A stretch of DNA of 64,000 nucleotides from an uncultured Solirubrobacteraceae bacterium (GTDB taxonomy: Bacteria > Actinomycetota > Thermoleophilia > Solirubrobacterales > Solirubrobacteraceae). The stretch covers positions 62,001 through 126,000 of the forward strand of contig CADCVR010000058.1 in NCBI GenBank assembly GCA_902806205.1, written 5' to 3'. Within the stretch, counting starts at the first letter, position 1; every line of letters starts with the position of its first letter. The notes under the pieces were generated by a model that saw only the letters and a list, made by a program, of their open reading frames with translations, was not told where the DNA came from and ran no database searches. This document shows positions 53,161-61,338 of this stretch, piece after piece. Both the position numbers and the translations under genes were made by a program.

Positions 53161-53771
53161 ACGTCCGGGGCTTCGGGCAGGTAGCCGGCGACCGCGGCTC
53201 TGACCGTGAGGCGGGCGCGGTGCAGACGGCTCTTGAAGGCGGCTTCGCCGAGCTCCATGACGGCGGCCGCCTGCGCGGTGGTCAGCCCTTGGATGTCGCG
53301 GAGCACGAGCGGAGTGCGCAGGTCCGGACGCAGTTCGGCGATCGCGCGCTCCAACGCCGCGTGCAGGGCTCGCTGTTGGGCGACCAGCGCCGGGCCGGGG
53401 CGCGGCTCGCGAGGCTCGACGAGCTGCTCCTCCAGCGATGTCTCGCGCTGGGGTCCGGGACGGCGCTCGCGGCGGCGGTGGGCCTCGTTGACGCCGATGC
53501 GGTACAGCCACGTCGAGAAGGTGGCGTCGCCCTTGAAGCGGCCGATGGCGCGCCAGGCACGCAGGAACGCCTCTTGGGTGACGTCCTCGGCTTCGTGGCG
53601 GGTGTCGACCAGGCGGCGGACGACGGCGTGCAGCCGGTCGGCGTGTCGGCGGACGAGCTCCTCGAAGGCCGCCTCGTCACCGGCCTGCGCGCCGGCCACC
53701 AGCTCTTGGTCCTCGATCACGCCCACGTAGGCATCCTGCCGCACGCGCGGCGGCGCGAGCGTCGAGGTCAT
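53157..53771 (-). CDS. ECF RNA polymerase sigma factor
   Basis: A 204-residue ECF sigma factor: sigma-2 (residues about 40-105, FEELVRRHADRLHAVVRRLV, EDVTQEAFLRAWRAIGRF) and sigma-4 (about 145-195, LRDIQGLTTAQAAAVMELGEAAFKSRLHRARLTVR). It pairs with the zf-HC2 anti-sigma downstream. Upstream is a sequence like its own promoter (GTGAACC 53821-53827 and GTCC 53799-53802). The divergent radical SAM operon has the same kind of promoter, so it is a likely target. Confidence 0.92.
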   Translation of the reverse strand: MTSTLAPPRVRQDAYVGVIEDQELVAGAQAGDEAAFEELVRRHADRLHAVVRRLVDTRHEAEDVTQEAFLRAWRAIGRFKGDATFSTWLYRIGVNEAHRRRERRPGPQRETSLEEQLVEPREPRPGPALVAQQRALHAALERAIAELRPDLRTPLVLRDIQGLTTAQAAAVMELGEAAFKSRLHRARLTVRAAVAGYLPEAPDV

Positions 53772-53798
53772 GCAAGCGCTCGCGGGTCCACCCAGCTT

Positions 53799-53827
53799 GG
53801 ACCCCGGCTGACCGCTTGACGGTTCAC
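53799..53827 (-). promoter_or_regulatory. Possible autoregulated ECF promoter
   Basis: On the minus strand, GTGAACC (53827-53821) and GTCC (53802-53799) are separated by 18 nt, close to the ECF form GGAACC-N17-GTCT seen upstream of the divergent operon. The first eight bases of both (GAACCGTC) are the same. Confidence 0.35.
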
Positions 53828-53893
53828 CTGAAACCGCGAAGAGCGCGCTCGGGTAGCCCTGGTCAGTGGCTGCGCGCCACACCGCCGCGGACG

Positions 53894-53920
53894 GGAACCG
53901 TCGGCCGGTGCAGAAGGTCT
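53894..53920 (+). promoter_or_regulatory. ECF-type promoter of the radical SAM operon
   Basis: GGAACC (53894-53899) and GTCT (53917-53920) with 17 nt between them match the GGAAC / GTC-type promoters used by ECF sigma factors. The GTG start of the radical SAM gene is 9 nt after the -10, so the message is leaderless or nearly so. Confidence 0.6.
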
Positions 53921-53929
53921 GATCCTCTC

Positions 53930-54766
53930 GTGAGCGCCGCCGCCGACGCCATCGCCTCCGGGGCCTTGAACGGCCGGGTGTGGTTCTACAGCAACTACCA
54001 CTGCAACCTGCAGTGCTCCTACTGCTTGACGGAGTCGGGCCCGCGCGTGCTGCGGCGTGAGCTGCCGGGCGAGGTGATCCTCGATCGCGCCGCCGAGGCG
54101 GAGGCGCTCGGCTTCACGGCCTTCGGCGTGACGGGCGGCGAGCCGTTCATCCGTGACGACATGCCGGCGCTGGTCGCCGAGCTGGGGCGTCGCCGGCCGA
54201 CCGTCGTCCTGTCCAACGCGACGCTGTTGAACGAGCGGCGCCTGCGTGAGCTCGAGCCGGTCGCCGACCTGCCGGTGCACGTGCAGATCTCGCTCGACCA
54301 CCCCGATCCGGTCGCCAACGACGAGATGCGCGGGCCGGAGAACTTCCGCAAGGTCATGGAGGCGATCCCCAAGCTCGTCGAGCGCGGGATCGGCGTGCGG
54401 ATCGCGACCACCCTCGAGGACCCTGACGCGGTCGACCCCGAGCAGCGCGAGCGACTCTGCGAGCTGCACCGCTCGATGGGCATCCCCGACGAGGACCACG
54501 TCGTGCGGCCGATCGTCAACCGCGGCCGCGCCGCGACGAACGACCTCGGGCTCCTGGCCGGCTTCGAGCAGCTCGAGCCCGAGCTGACCGTGACCGTCGA
54601 CGGCGCCTTCTACAGCCCCTTCGGCCCGACGGTGCGCGGTGGGCGCCTGGACAGCGACCTGCTGGTCTCACGGGCCACCGCCCCGCTGCAGCGCCCCGTC
54701 GACGCGCTGCTGCGCATCGCCGACCAGCTTCCCGACGGCCACGACGCCAGCATCGGCATCAGGTGA
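53930..54766 (+). CDS. Radical SAM protein
   Basis: A 278-residue radical SAM enzyme. The 4Fe-4S motif is CNLQCSYC (C-x3-C-x2-C), followed by GVTGGEPFIRDD, the SAM-binding GGE motif, and VQISLDHPD. The short C-terminal part has no SPASM-type Cys cluster. Radical SAM enzymes start radical chemistry on peptides, cofactors or small molecules; the substrate is unknown. It is the first gene of an operon with AhpD-like, DoxX-like and DUF3179 proteins, behind an ECF-type promoter. Confidence 0.88.
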   Translation: MSAAADAIASGALNGRVWFYSNYHCNLQCSYCLTESGPRVLRRELPGEVILDRAAEAEALGFTAFGVTGGEPFIRDDMPALVAELGRRRPTVVLSNATLLNERRLRELEPVADLPVHVQISLDHPDPVANDEMRGPENFRKVMEAIPKLVERGIGVRIATTLEDPDAVDPEQRERLCELHRSMGIPDEDHVVRPIVNRGRAATNDLGLLAGFEQLEPELTVTVDGAFYSPFGPTVRGGRLDSDLLVSRATAPLQRPVDALLRIADQLPDGHDASIGIR

Positions 54767-55377
54767 ACGTGAAGCATCGCCGCTCGGTCGAGCAGCACGC
54801 GAACGAAGACGCCGTGAGCACCGCCGCTCCGCTGGTCGAGCTTGTCATGCGCGACCAGGCGCCGCTGCTGGCCCGGCGCTTCTTCGGCGACGGCCCGCCG
54901 AGCCCGATCACCGCTTCGCTGGCCCAGGTACCGGAGCTGCTGGAGGTCGCCCTGCCGTTCATCGGCGCGGCGCTGGGCCCCGGCGCGCTCGACGCGCGCG
55001 CAAAGGAGCTGGCGATCCTGCGGACCTCCGCGCTGCTGGAGTGCCGCTACTGCGTGCAGACCCACACCGCCGTCGCGCTCGACTGCGGCTTGAGCGCCGA
55101 GGAGGTCCGGGTGCTGCGCGGCGAGCTGGAGCTCGACGCGGCGTTCACCGCTGAGCGCGAGCGCACGATGCTCGCCTGGATCGACGCGGTCGCCGCAGGA
55201 CGCGGTACGGTCGACCCCGGTCTGCAATCCCGTGCCGCCGAGGCGCTGGCCGACCACGAGCTCGTCGAGCTGACGCTGACCGTCACCGCGACGCTCATGC
55301 TCAACCGCTACTGCACCGCACTGGACCTGCCGGTCTCCGCGGCCACCCTCGCGCGGCTGACCGAGGAGGGCTTCTGA
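54763..55377 (+). CDS. Carboxymuconolactone decarboxylase / AhpD-like protein
   Basis: A 204-residue helical protein with the AhpD-type redox motif ECRYCVQTHT (C-x2-C followed by His), in the CMD fold. AhpD-like proteins act as alkylhydroperoxidase partners or peroxidatic enzymes. GTG start overlapping the radical SAM gene (GTGA). Followed directly by the DoxX-like gene. Confidence 0.87.
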   Translation: MNVKHRRSVEQHANEDAVSTAAPLVELVMRDQAPLLARRFFGDGPPSPITASLAQVPELLEVALPFIGAALGPGALDARAKELAILRTSALLECRYCVQTHTAVALDCGLSAEEVRVLRGELELDAAFTAERERTMLAWIDAVAAGRGTVDPGLQSRAAEALADHELVELTLTVTATLMLNRYCTALDLPVSAATLARLTEEGF

Positions 55378-55944
55378 GTGAACCGCTCGGCCGCGGAGTC
55401 CGTTCAAGCCGACATGCCCGACGCCCTCGACGCCCGATCGCTCGGTCGCGGGCTCGCCGCCCTGCGGATCTTCTTCGGGCTCATCCTCTTCTCCAACGGG
55501 CTGGCCAAGCTCCTGAGCTTCCGCGAGATCTCCGCCGGCCCGTACAAGAGCTTTCTCATCACCCGCGACGAGGCACGCTCGATCCTCGAGTTCGAGGTCA
55601 ACCAGCGCAACGGCGGCACCGACGTCCCCCTCCTGAGGACCCTGGTCAACGACGTCGTCCTCGCCAACTGGGGCGTCTTCGAGTGGATCGTCACGTTCGT
55701 CGAACTCGGCGTCGGCGCCCTGCTCATCCTCGGCCTCGCCAGCCGCGGCGCCGCGCTCGTCGGCTTGGGCCAGCAGCTCTTCCTGCAGCTCGTCTACCTC
55801 TCCAGCAACCGGTGGGCCTTCGAGCAGCCCCACGAGTGGGTCCCGCTGCTGATCCTCGCGCTGGTCCCCGCCGGCCGCGTCTGGGGCCTCGACCGCCGCT
55901 TCGCCGGCCGCGGGCTGCGGCGCCCGCGGGGCTGGCCGTTCTGA
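55378..55944 (+). CDS. DoxX-like membrane protein
   Basis: A 188-residue protein with four TM helices (ALRIFFGLILFSNGLAKLL, FEWIVTFVELGVGALLILGLA, GAALVGLGQQLFLQLVYL, VPLLILALVPAGRVWGL), the DoxX/TQO small-subunit layout. These proteins take part in membrane redox or thiosulfate/quinone reactions. GTG starts right after the previous stop. Confidence 0.85.
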   Translation: MNRSAAESVQADMPDALDARSLGRGLAALRIFFGLILFSNGLAKLLSFREISAGPYKSFLITRDEARSILEFEVNQRNGGTDVPLLRTLVNDVVLANWGVFEWIVTFVELGVGALLILGLASRGAALVGLGQQLFLQLVYLSSNRWAFEQPHEWVPLLILALVPAGRVWGLDRRFAGRGLRRPRGWPF

Positions 55945-55950
55945 GCGACG

Positions 55951-57183
55951 ATGGCGCGCCGGCTTCGAGCTCAAGTGCCGGACCTGGACTGTGCCCCGCG
56001 CCGCGCCAAAGCCGCCCGCGTCTCCTGGCCGCTGCTCGGGCTGCTGGTCGTGATCTGGGTCCTCGCGGGCTGTGGCACGGGGCCGGCCGGCGAGGAGAGG
56101 CCGGGAGGCGACGAGGCATCGGCCGGCGACGATCTCCGCGTCTCCACCGCCGGGTGGAAGACGGACTTCGAGAAGCATTCCGTGCCGCTGTCGGAGTTCG
56201 CGTCCGGCGGACCCCCGCGGGACGGCATCCCGCCGCTCGACGACCCGAAGACCGTGACGATCGCCGCCGCCGACCGATGGCTCGACGACCGCGAACCGGT
56301 GCTCGTGACCGAGGTCGGTGGTCGAGTGCGCGCCTACCCGCACCAGATCCTCATCTGGCACGAGATCGTCAACGACGTCCTCGGCAGCCGCCCGATCGCG
56401 GTCACGTACTGCCCGTTGTGCAACTCGTCGCTGGTCTTCCACCGGCGCGTCAAGGGCGAGACGCTGCGCTTCGGGACGACCGGCAACCTGCGCAACAGCG
56501 ACCTCGTGATGTGGGACCGCCGCACGGAGTCGTGGTGGCAGCAGCTCACCGGTGAGGCGGTCGTCGGAGAGCTCACCGGCACGCGGCTGGAGGCGGTACC
56601 GTCGCAGACGCTGAGCTGGGCGGACTTCAAGGCCGCACATCCGCGAAGCGACGTTCTCTCGCGCCAGACCGGCTACGACCGCGACTACGGCGCAAATCCC
56701 TACGAGGGCTACGACGCCCGCGACGCCGAGCCGTTCCTCTTCGACGGCAAGGCCGACGCTCGCCTTCCCCCCATGGAGCGGGTCGTCGCCTTCAAGCAGG
56801 ACGGCGGAGTCGTCGTGCCGTTCTCGCGCCTGGACCGCAACCCCGTCGCCCACGTCCGAGTGAGCGGCCGTCCGGTCGTCGTGCTGTTCAAGGAGGGAGT
56901 CGTGTCCGCCCTCGACGCCGCGGCCATCCAGCGCTCCCGTGACGTCGGCACCGCGGGCGCCTTCGATCGCCGCGTGGACGGCAGGACGCTCGCCTTCGAG
57001 GCGCTCGGCGGCGGGCGCTTCCGCGATCGCCAGACCGGCTCGACGTGGGACATCACCGGCCGCTCCCTTACCGGCGAACTGGCCGGCGCAACGCTGCGCC
57101 CGATCGTGCACGACCAGCAGTTCTGGTTCGCGCTGGCCGCGTTTCTCCCCAAGGCGCGCATCGCCGGCCGGCGCGGGGGGTGA
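55951..57183 (+). CDS. DUF3179 lipoprotein
   Basis: A 410-residue lipoprotein (lipobox LAGC, Cys41) with a DUF3179 domain: RAYPHQILIWHEIVNDVLGSRPIAVTYCPLCNSSLVF carries the conserved YCPLC and His residues, with GNLRNSDLVMWDRRTESWWQQ following. DUF3179 proteins are secreted, of unknown activity, thought to bind a metal or cofactor. It ends the radical SAM operon. Confidence 0.85.
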   Translation: MARRLRAQVPDLDCAPRRAKAARVSWPLLGLLVVIWVLAGCGTGPAGEERPGGDEASAGDDLRVSTAGWKTDFEKHSVPLSEFASGGPPRDGIPPLDDPKTVTIAAADRWLDDREPVLVTEVGGRVRAYPHQILIWHEIVNDVLGSRPIAVTYCPLCNSSLVFHRRVKGETLRFGTTGNLRNSDLVMWDRRTESWWQQLTGEAVVGELTGTRLEAVPSQTLSWADFKAAHPRSDVLSRQTGYDRDYGANPYEGYDARDAEPFLFDGKADARLPPMERVVAFKQDGGVVVPFSRLDRNPVAHVRVSGRPVVVLFKEGVVSALDAAAIQRSRDVGTAGAFDRRVDGRTLAFEALGGGRFRDRQTGSTWDITGRSLTGELAGATLRPIVHDQQFWFALAAFLPKARIAGRRGG

Positions 57184-57267
57184 CGCCGCCGCCGGCCGCC
57201 CGAGTACCTGGCAAGCAACCGGTTTCCACCCCGGGAGGCCTGTCGGGAGTTTACTGAGCAACTGTCT

Positions 57268-57280
57268 GGACGGACCGTCC
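57268..57280. other. Short palindrome upstream of the second ECF gene
   Basis: GGACGG-A-CCGTCC (57268-57280) lies in the gap after the DUF3179 gene and about 118 nt before the frameshifted sigma gene. It may be an operator or a small hairpin. Confidence 0.25.
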
Positions 57281-57397
57281 CCGACTGATCGTCCGCGCAG
57301 GAAAGCCCCGCGCCGACGACCCGGACACGGTTGCGAGATCGCCTGCGCCCGGCTTGTCGGTCACAATTCGATCGGGCCGTGCAAGAAGCTTGGTGAC

Positions 57398-57945
57398 GTG
57401 ATCGACGCCAGGACTGATGAGCAGCTCTTGTCCGCGGTCGGCGATGAGCCGGCGGCGTTCGGGGTCTTCTATGAGCGTCACGAGGACCTCGTGCTCGTCG
57501 ATCTGCTCAAGCGCACAAGCAGCGCCGAGCTCGCGGCAGACTTGACGGCTGAGACCTTCGCGCAGGCTCTGGGCTCGGCGCACCGCTTCACGGTGGGGGC
57601 GGCGCCGGCGGCGGCGTGGCTGATCGGAATCGCACGCCACGTGTTGCTGGCCAGCTGGCGGCGGGGCCGCGTGGAGGACCGCGCGCGTCGGCAGCTGGGA
57701 TGCAGCCGGTCGTTCTCGACGATGGCGACCTCCAACGCGTCGTCGATGCGGGCTCGGAGGCCTCGCTGATGGGGTTGGTCTCCTTGTTGCCGCAGGGTCA
57801 GCGTCACGCGGTGTGGGCCCGCGTCGTCGAGGAGCGCGAGTACGTCGACATCGCGCGCGAACTGCGCTGCTCGCAGTCGGTGGTGCGCAAGCGAGTCAGC
57901 CGCGGCCTGCAGGGCCTACGAACGCAGCTTGAGGAGAGAACATGA
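57398..57945 (+). pseudogene. ECF-type sigma factor gene with a frameshift
   Basis: From GTG 57398 the frame encodes a sigma-2 domain (FYERHEDLVLVDLLKRTSSAELAADLTAETFAQAL, AWLIGIARHVLLASWRRGRVEDRARRQLG). At about 57698-57700 it leaves the family: a one-base shift restores the second half, MQPVVLDDGDLQRVVDAGSEASL, then a sigma-4 domain (VDIARELRCSQSVVRKRVSRGLQGLR) ending at 57945. The two halves together make one normal sigma factor of about 180 residues. The shift could be a sequencing error, a real mutation or, less likely, programmed. The stop overlaps the next gene (ATGA). Confidence 0.75.
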
Positions 57946-58673
57946 CGCGACTGCCGGGCCTTCGCGACGAGCTCGTGGCCGCAGCCCGCCGCGGCCGCGG
58001 CGATCACCGCAAGCCTCCGAGGCCTCGGAGTCGCTCGTGGGTGCTGCTGGCGACGACGGCGGCCTGCGTGGCTACGGCGGGCACGGCAGCGGCGGTCGTC
58101 GTCACGACCGGCGCCGTCGGTCAGCGGCCTTCGGCTCCGTATCGCCCGGTTGCGGCCGAAGAGCAGGCGGGGATGCGTCGTGAGCGCGCGCCGGTGGTGC
58201 TGGCGACGACCAGATTGTCCGATGGTGCCACCGCGCAGCTGGTCGGCTATCGCATGCGCGGCTACGCCGGACGAGGCGAGTTGCTGTGCCTGGATCTCTC
58301 TGTTTCCGGTGGAAGCCGCGGCGGAGGCTGCGATTCCAAGTTGCCGGGCCGCGCCAACGGCCTTCTCGGGACCACCGACGCCGCAGGGCGTCCGGTCGGC
58401 AGCGTCGCCGTTGGAGCCACGCGCAGCCAGATCACGAAGGTGACGGTCAGCTACCGGCGGCACGGACGACGGGCGCGCACTTCTGCGCTGTTGCTGCCCG
58501 TCTCGAGTCGGGCCGCGGCGTTGGTCGGTGCTCGCCGCTTCACCTACTACGCCGCCGAGCTTCCCGACGCGGCACGACCGATCACGGCGGTCGCGCTGGC
58601 CGCCGACGGCACCAGGCGCTGGTCGGCGAGCTTCGGCCCGCGCTTGCGGTCGCCGCGGCGGTCGGCACCGTGA
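57942..58673 (+). CDS. Single-pass membrane protein next to the ECF gene
   Basis: A 243-residue protein with an N-terminal basic segment, one TM helix (about residues 35-56, LLATTAACVATAGTAAAVVVTT) and an exported C-terminal domain with two Cys (LLCLDLSVSGGSRGGGC). The position after a sigma gene and the short cytoplasmic N-terminus suggest an anti-sigma-like or sigma-controlled membrane protein. No known domain is seen. Start ATG 57942 overlaps the sigma gene stop. Confidence 0.7.
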   Translation: MTRLPGLRDELVAAARRGRGDHRKPPRPRSRSWVLLATTAACVATAGTAAAVVVTTGAVGQRPSAPYRPVAAEEQAGMRRERAPVVLATTRLSDGATAQLVGYRMRGYAGRGELLCLDLSVSGGSRGGGCDSKLPGRANGLLGTTDAAGRPVGSVAVGATRSQITKVTVSYRRHGRRARTSALLLPVSSRAAALVGARRFTYYAAELPDAARPITAVALAADGTRRWSASFGPRLRSPRRSAP

Positions 58674-58722
58674 GTTGCTGGGGACCTTCACTTCGGGGAC
58701 CGGGCCCGGGAGCGTGCACCCT

Positions 58723-60066
58723 ATGCGCTGGTTCGGTTTCCTGCTGGTCACCTTCCTGTTGGGATCAGCCGGCGATGCAGCTGCTCAGGGGCGCCTGGTT
58801 GAGCGCTCGTCGCAGGCGCTGAGCTTTCAGGGCGCCGTCGAGGTGGAGTTCCGGGGAGCGCCGGAGGCGGGCTGCGCTGCGACGGGGATGTGCGACGTGT
58901 CGGGGACGGTCAGCTACGTCCCCGGGGGTCAGGGACAGCTGGTGTTCACCTCCTTCCGGCGCCGGGACGGCAGTGTGCGCCGCGACGCGATGGCCTTCAG
59001 CTTCGGCTTCGGACCTACCGCGGGGCAGACGGTGGGTATCACGCGCCGCGGCGATCGGCAGTGCGTCGACGTCCGCGCCTCCGATGGCGGTCCCTTCGAC
59101 GTCAAGGCGATCGGCGCAGACGTCCGGCTCGGCTTGGTCCCCGCGCGGCAGTTCGGCTTCGGCAGCGGGGACCAGCTGCGCACGCGCTGCGCCGGACCGC
59201 GGGCCGCTGACGTGCTCGCCGCGATCGGCACCCGGCGCGTCAGCCGCAAGAGCCTCGCCGACGGGCAGACGATCAGCTTCGCGGCCGACGCCCCCTTCTC
59301 GGCCGGCGGCCTGGCCGGCACGGTGCGCTCCTCGGCGCGGATCGTCCTGAGCCCTGCCCGCCGCCAAGTCATCCGGCGACGCACCGTGCGTCGTCGCCCT
59401 GCGCCGCGTCGCGTTCGACGCACGCGGCAGATCAGCATCCCGATGCGCCTGGTCCGCATCGACGGGGCCGCCACCTTGAACTTCGCGGGCGACCCGGCCA
59501 CCTGCCGGCGGCTGGACTCTTGCGGCCTGACCGGTACCACGACGATCACGCCGCGTCCCGCGTCAGCCCGTGCATTCTTCTTCTTGTCGGCCGGCTCGCG
59601 GTCTGCGCCCGCCGCGCTGGCCGCCGTCGGCCGCGGCAGGGGCCGCGCCGCGCCGATCAACGGCGGCGGCGGCGGCGCGAGCTGGACCGTCGATCGAGGA
59701 CGCGCGAGCACCGTCCTGACCCGAGACGGGATCGCCGGCTGCATCACTTCCGCCGACCCACTCAGCGGCGGTGCGCTGGACTTGCGCGTCGATCGCGCCT
59801 CACGCCGACTGCGCGTCAGCCTGTTCGGCTCGGGACTTGGCGTATCGCGGTGCCCCGGCCCGCTGGCCATCGACCTCAACTCCCCGAGCCAGCAGCGCAC
59901 CCCGCTGCTCGCCACCGGCACCGTCCCGCTCACCGCCCTGCGCAACCCGCGCCTCACCGTCCCGCTCACCCAGGGCGGCGCGCTCACCGGCCCCGGCTAC
60001 CTCGGCCGCACGCGCAGCACCCTCACCGTCGTCCTCACACGCGGGCGCGTACGACTCGGGCCCTGA
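58723..60066 (+). CDS. Secreted protein with two related beta-rich domains
   Basis: A 447-residue exported protein with a signal peptide (residues 1-25, ending DAAAQG). Two halves resemble each other: LSFQGAVEVEFRGAPEAGCAATGMCDVSGTVSYVPG near residue 35 and IDGAATLNFAGDPATCRRLDSCGLTGTTTITPR near residue 248, each with a Cys pair 5-6 residues apart and a C-[DG]-[VL]-[ST]-G-T segment. An Arg-rich linker joins them. No known family. ATG 58723 gives the signal peptide; an in-frame GTG at 58714 is possible. Confidence 0.72.
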   Translation: MRWFGFLLVTFLLGSAGDAAAQGRLVERSSQALSFQGAVEVEFRGAPEAGCAATGMCDVSGTVSYVPGGQGQLVFTSFRRRDGSVRRDAMAFSFGFGPTAGQTVGITRRGDRQCVDVRASDGGPFDVKAIGADVRLGLVPARQFGFGSGDQLRTRCAGPRAADVLAAIGTRRVSRKSLADGQTISFAADAPFSAGGLAGTVRSSARIVLSPARRQVIRRRTVRRRPAPRRVRRTRQISIPMRLVRIDGAATLNFAGDPATCRRLDSCGLTGTTTITPRPASARAFFFLSAGSRSAPAALAAVGRGRGRAAPINGGGGGASWTVDRGRASTVLTRDGIAGCITSADPLSGGALDLRVDRASRRLRVSLFGSGLGVSRCPGPLAIDLNSPSQQRTPLLATGTVPLTALRNPRLTVPLTQGGALTGPGYLGRTRSTLTVVLTRGRVRLGP

Positions 60067-60126
60067 ACCACTCCCGGCCGGTCCCGGATCCACAAGCAGT
60101 TCGTCCAACCGCCCTACACCACCCAT

Positions 60127-60172
60127 GGTGGCGGTGGTCTCGCCCAACTGACCCGGCCCTCGAACCGCCACC
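60127..60172. terminator. Hairpin after the secreted protein gene
   Basis: GGTGGCGGT (60127-60135) and ACCGCCACC (60164-60172) pair perfectly around 28 bases, 60 nt past the stop. No T-run follows. Confidence 0.35.
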
Positions 60173-60309
60173 GGTTCATCCGCGCTTTGCGTGCAAGGGA
60201 AACGACGAACAAGAAGGTGGCCAGCGTGGCCTCTGTGGATCGCTCCGAGGGAACCGACCATCGTCCGCCGAGACCTGAACGACGAACGGCCCCGTGAACG
60301 GGCTTCACT

Positions 60310-60333
60310 CGATAGCTGGGGGGAGACTCGAAC
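60310..60333. repeat. Copy of the tRNA-Met 3' end (att-like direct repeat)
   Basis: These 24 bases are identical to 61147-61170, which form the 3' end of the intact tRNA-Met plus three bases beyond it. The tRNA part reads, on the minus strand, GTTCGAGTCTCCCCCCAGCT with the discriminator. The rest of the tRNA is absent here. This is the pattern left when an element inserts into the 3' end of a tRNA gene. Confidence 0.7.
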
Positions 60334-60639
60334 AAGACCACTAGGTCTGCAGCCTGCGCCTGGCCGTCCCGGCCTGGCCGGGCGCCAGGAGCCCTTCGGC
60401 TTTCTCGACGTCGCCGTCTGGTGAGCCCCCGGCGCCGCCTGTGCTGAGCACCTCACCCGCCGCATGACGATCGTCAGGGAGCATCCCGTCGGGTGGACTC
60501 GGCCCGACCTACCTGCCGGCGTTCACGGCGCCTAGGCGCTCAGGGCCGCGTTGCCGGCTCGTGGCGGCACGATCGACCGGGATCTCCGCTGGCAGAGATG
60601 TGGGATCGTCTTTGAGTCCACGACCCTGGAGGAAGACCG

Positions 60640-60963
60640 ATGCGTTACGTGGTCGCCGCCAACTCGGGGGATGACTTCTACCAGTGGCGGCTTCTCGGCC
60701 CCAACGGCCGGAGGATCGCCACGTCGGCGGAGTGGTTCTTCACCCAGTCGAAGGCCACGATGGCCGCCTCGAGGTTCAAGTCGCGGTGCTCCTCGTGGAA
60801 CTACGAGGTCTACGGCAACTTCGAGGGCATCTACCGCTGGCGCGCGAAGACCGAGGACAATCAAGTCGTCGCCCTGTCGGTGGAGTCCTTCTCCTCGCCG
60901 TACGCGGCGCGCACCTCGGCGATGATCGTCCAGGAGAACGGCGGCGGCGCCAGCGGCCCGTGA
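60640..60963 (+). CDS. YegP-family (DUF1508) protein
   Basis: A 107-residue protein with one DUF1508/YegP domain (DFYQWRLLGPNGRRIATSAEWFFTQSKATMAASRF, then a second half with YEVYGNFEGIYRWRAKTEDNQVVALS). YegP-like proteins are small, of unknown function, often with two copies of the motif. It lies between the two tRNA-Met 3'-end copies, so it may have come with an integrated element. ATG at 60640. Confidence 0.8.
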   Translation: MRYVVAANSGDDFYQWRLLGPNGRRIATSAEWFFTQSKATMAASRFKSRCSSWNYEVYGNFEGIYRWRAKTEDNQVVALSVESFSSPYAARTSAMIVQENGGGASGP

Positions 60964-61146
60964 TGGGGTTCCGGGGCGCGCTGCTACTCGCCCGCGCCGC
61001 CGATGTGGCCGGCGAGGGCAAAGACCCGGCCGGGGCCACCAGGGCGCTGAGAACGGGTGCCAGCTTTTCGCTGCTGCCGAACGGGGCAGGTGGCGAGCAC
61101 GGGGGCCCAAGAGCCCGGGACTGCAACTCTGCGAGGAGCCTTGCGA
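60964..61146. other. 183-bp region without a gene
   Basis: Between the YegP gene and the tRNA-Met 3' end, no coding frame or RNA gene was recognised. Confidence 0.5.
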
Positions 61147-61170
61147 CGATAGCTGGGGGGAGACTCGAAC
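61147..61170. repeat. att-like repeat at the tRNA-Met 3' end
   Basis: The partner of the direct repeat at 60310-60333, lying within and three bases past the 3' end of the intact tRNA-Met. Confidence 0.7.
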
Positions 61171-61223
61171 TCCCGACCTCACGATTATGAGTCGTGCGCT
61201 CTGACCAGCTGAGCTACCCAGCC
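61150..61223 (-). tRNA. tRNA-Met (CAT anticodon)
   Basis: On the minus strand the acceptor arm pairs GGCTGGG (61223-61217) with CCCAGCT (61157-61151; one G-U pair). D-arm GCTCAGCTGGTCAGAGC, anticodon stem-loop CACGA-CTCATAA-TCGTG with CAT, T-loop GGTTCGAGTCTCC-type. Discriminator A; CCA not encoded. The anticodon stem fits elongator tRNA-Met of actinobacteria; a CAU-Ile2 tRNA cannot be fully excluded. Confidence 0.93.
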
Positions 61224-61338
61224 GCGGGTGATTGATTGTCGCATGTCGGCCGCAACGGACCGATTCCCGGCGGACGGCGCGCGAACGGCCGGCTCCCGCG
61301 GGCCATGAGACCCAGGCTTCGCCGCTACGGTTCGCTCC

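Larger units (their letters stand above)
60067..60639. other. 573-bp region without a gene
   Basis: It holds a hairpin (GGTGGCGGT 60127-60135 / ACCGCCACC 60164-60172) that may end the upstream transcript, and the tRNA-Met 3'-end copy at 60310-60333. No convincing coding frame was seen. Confidence 0.6.
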
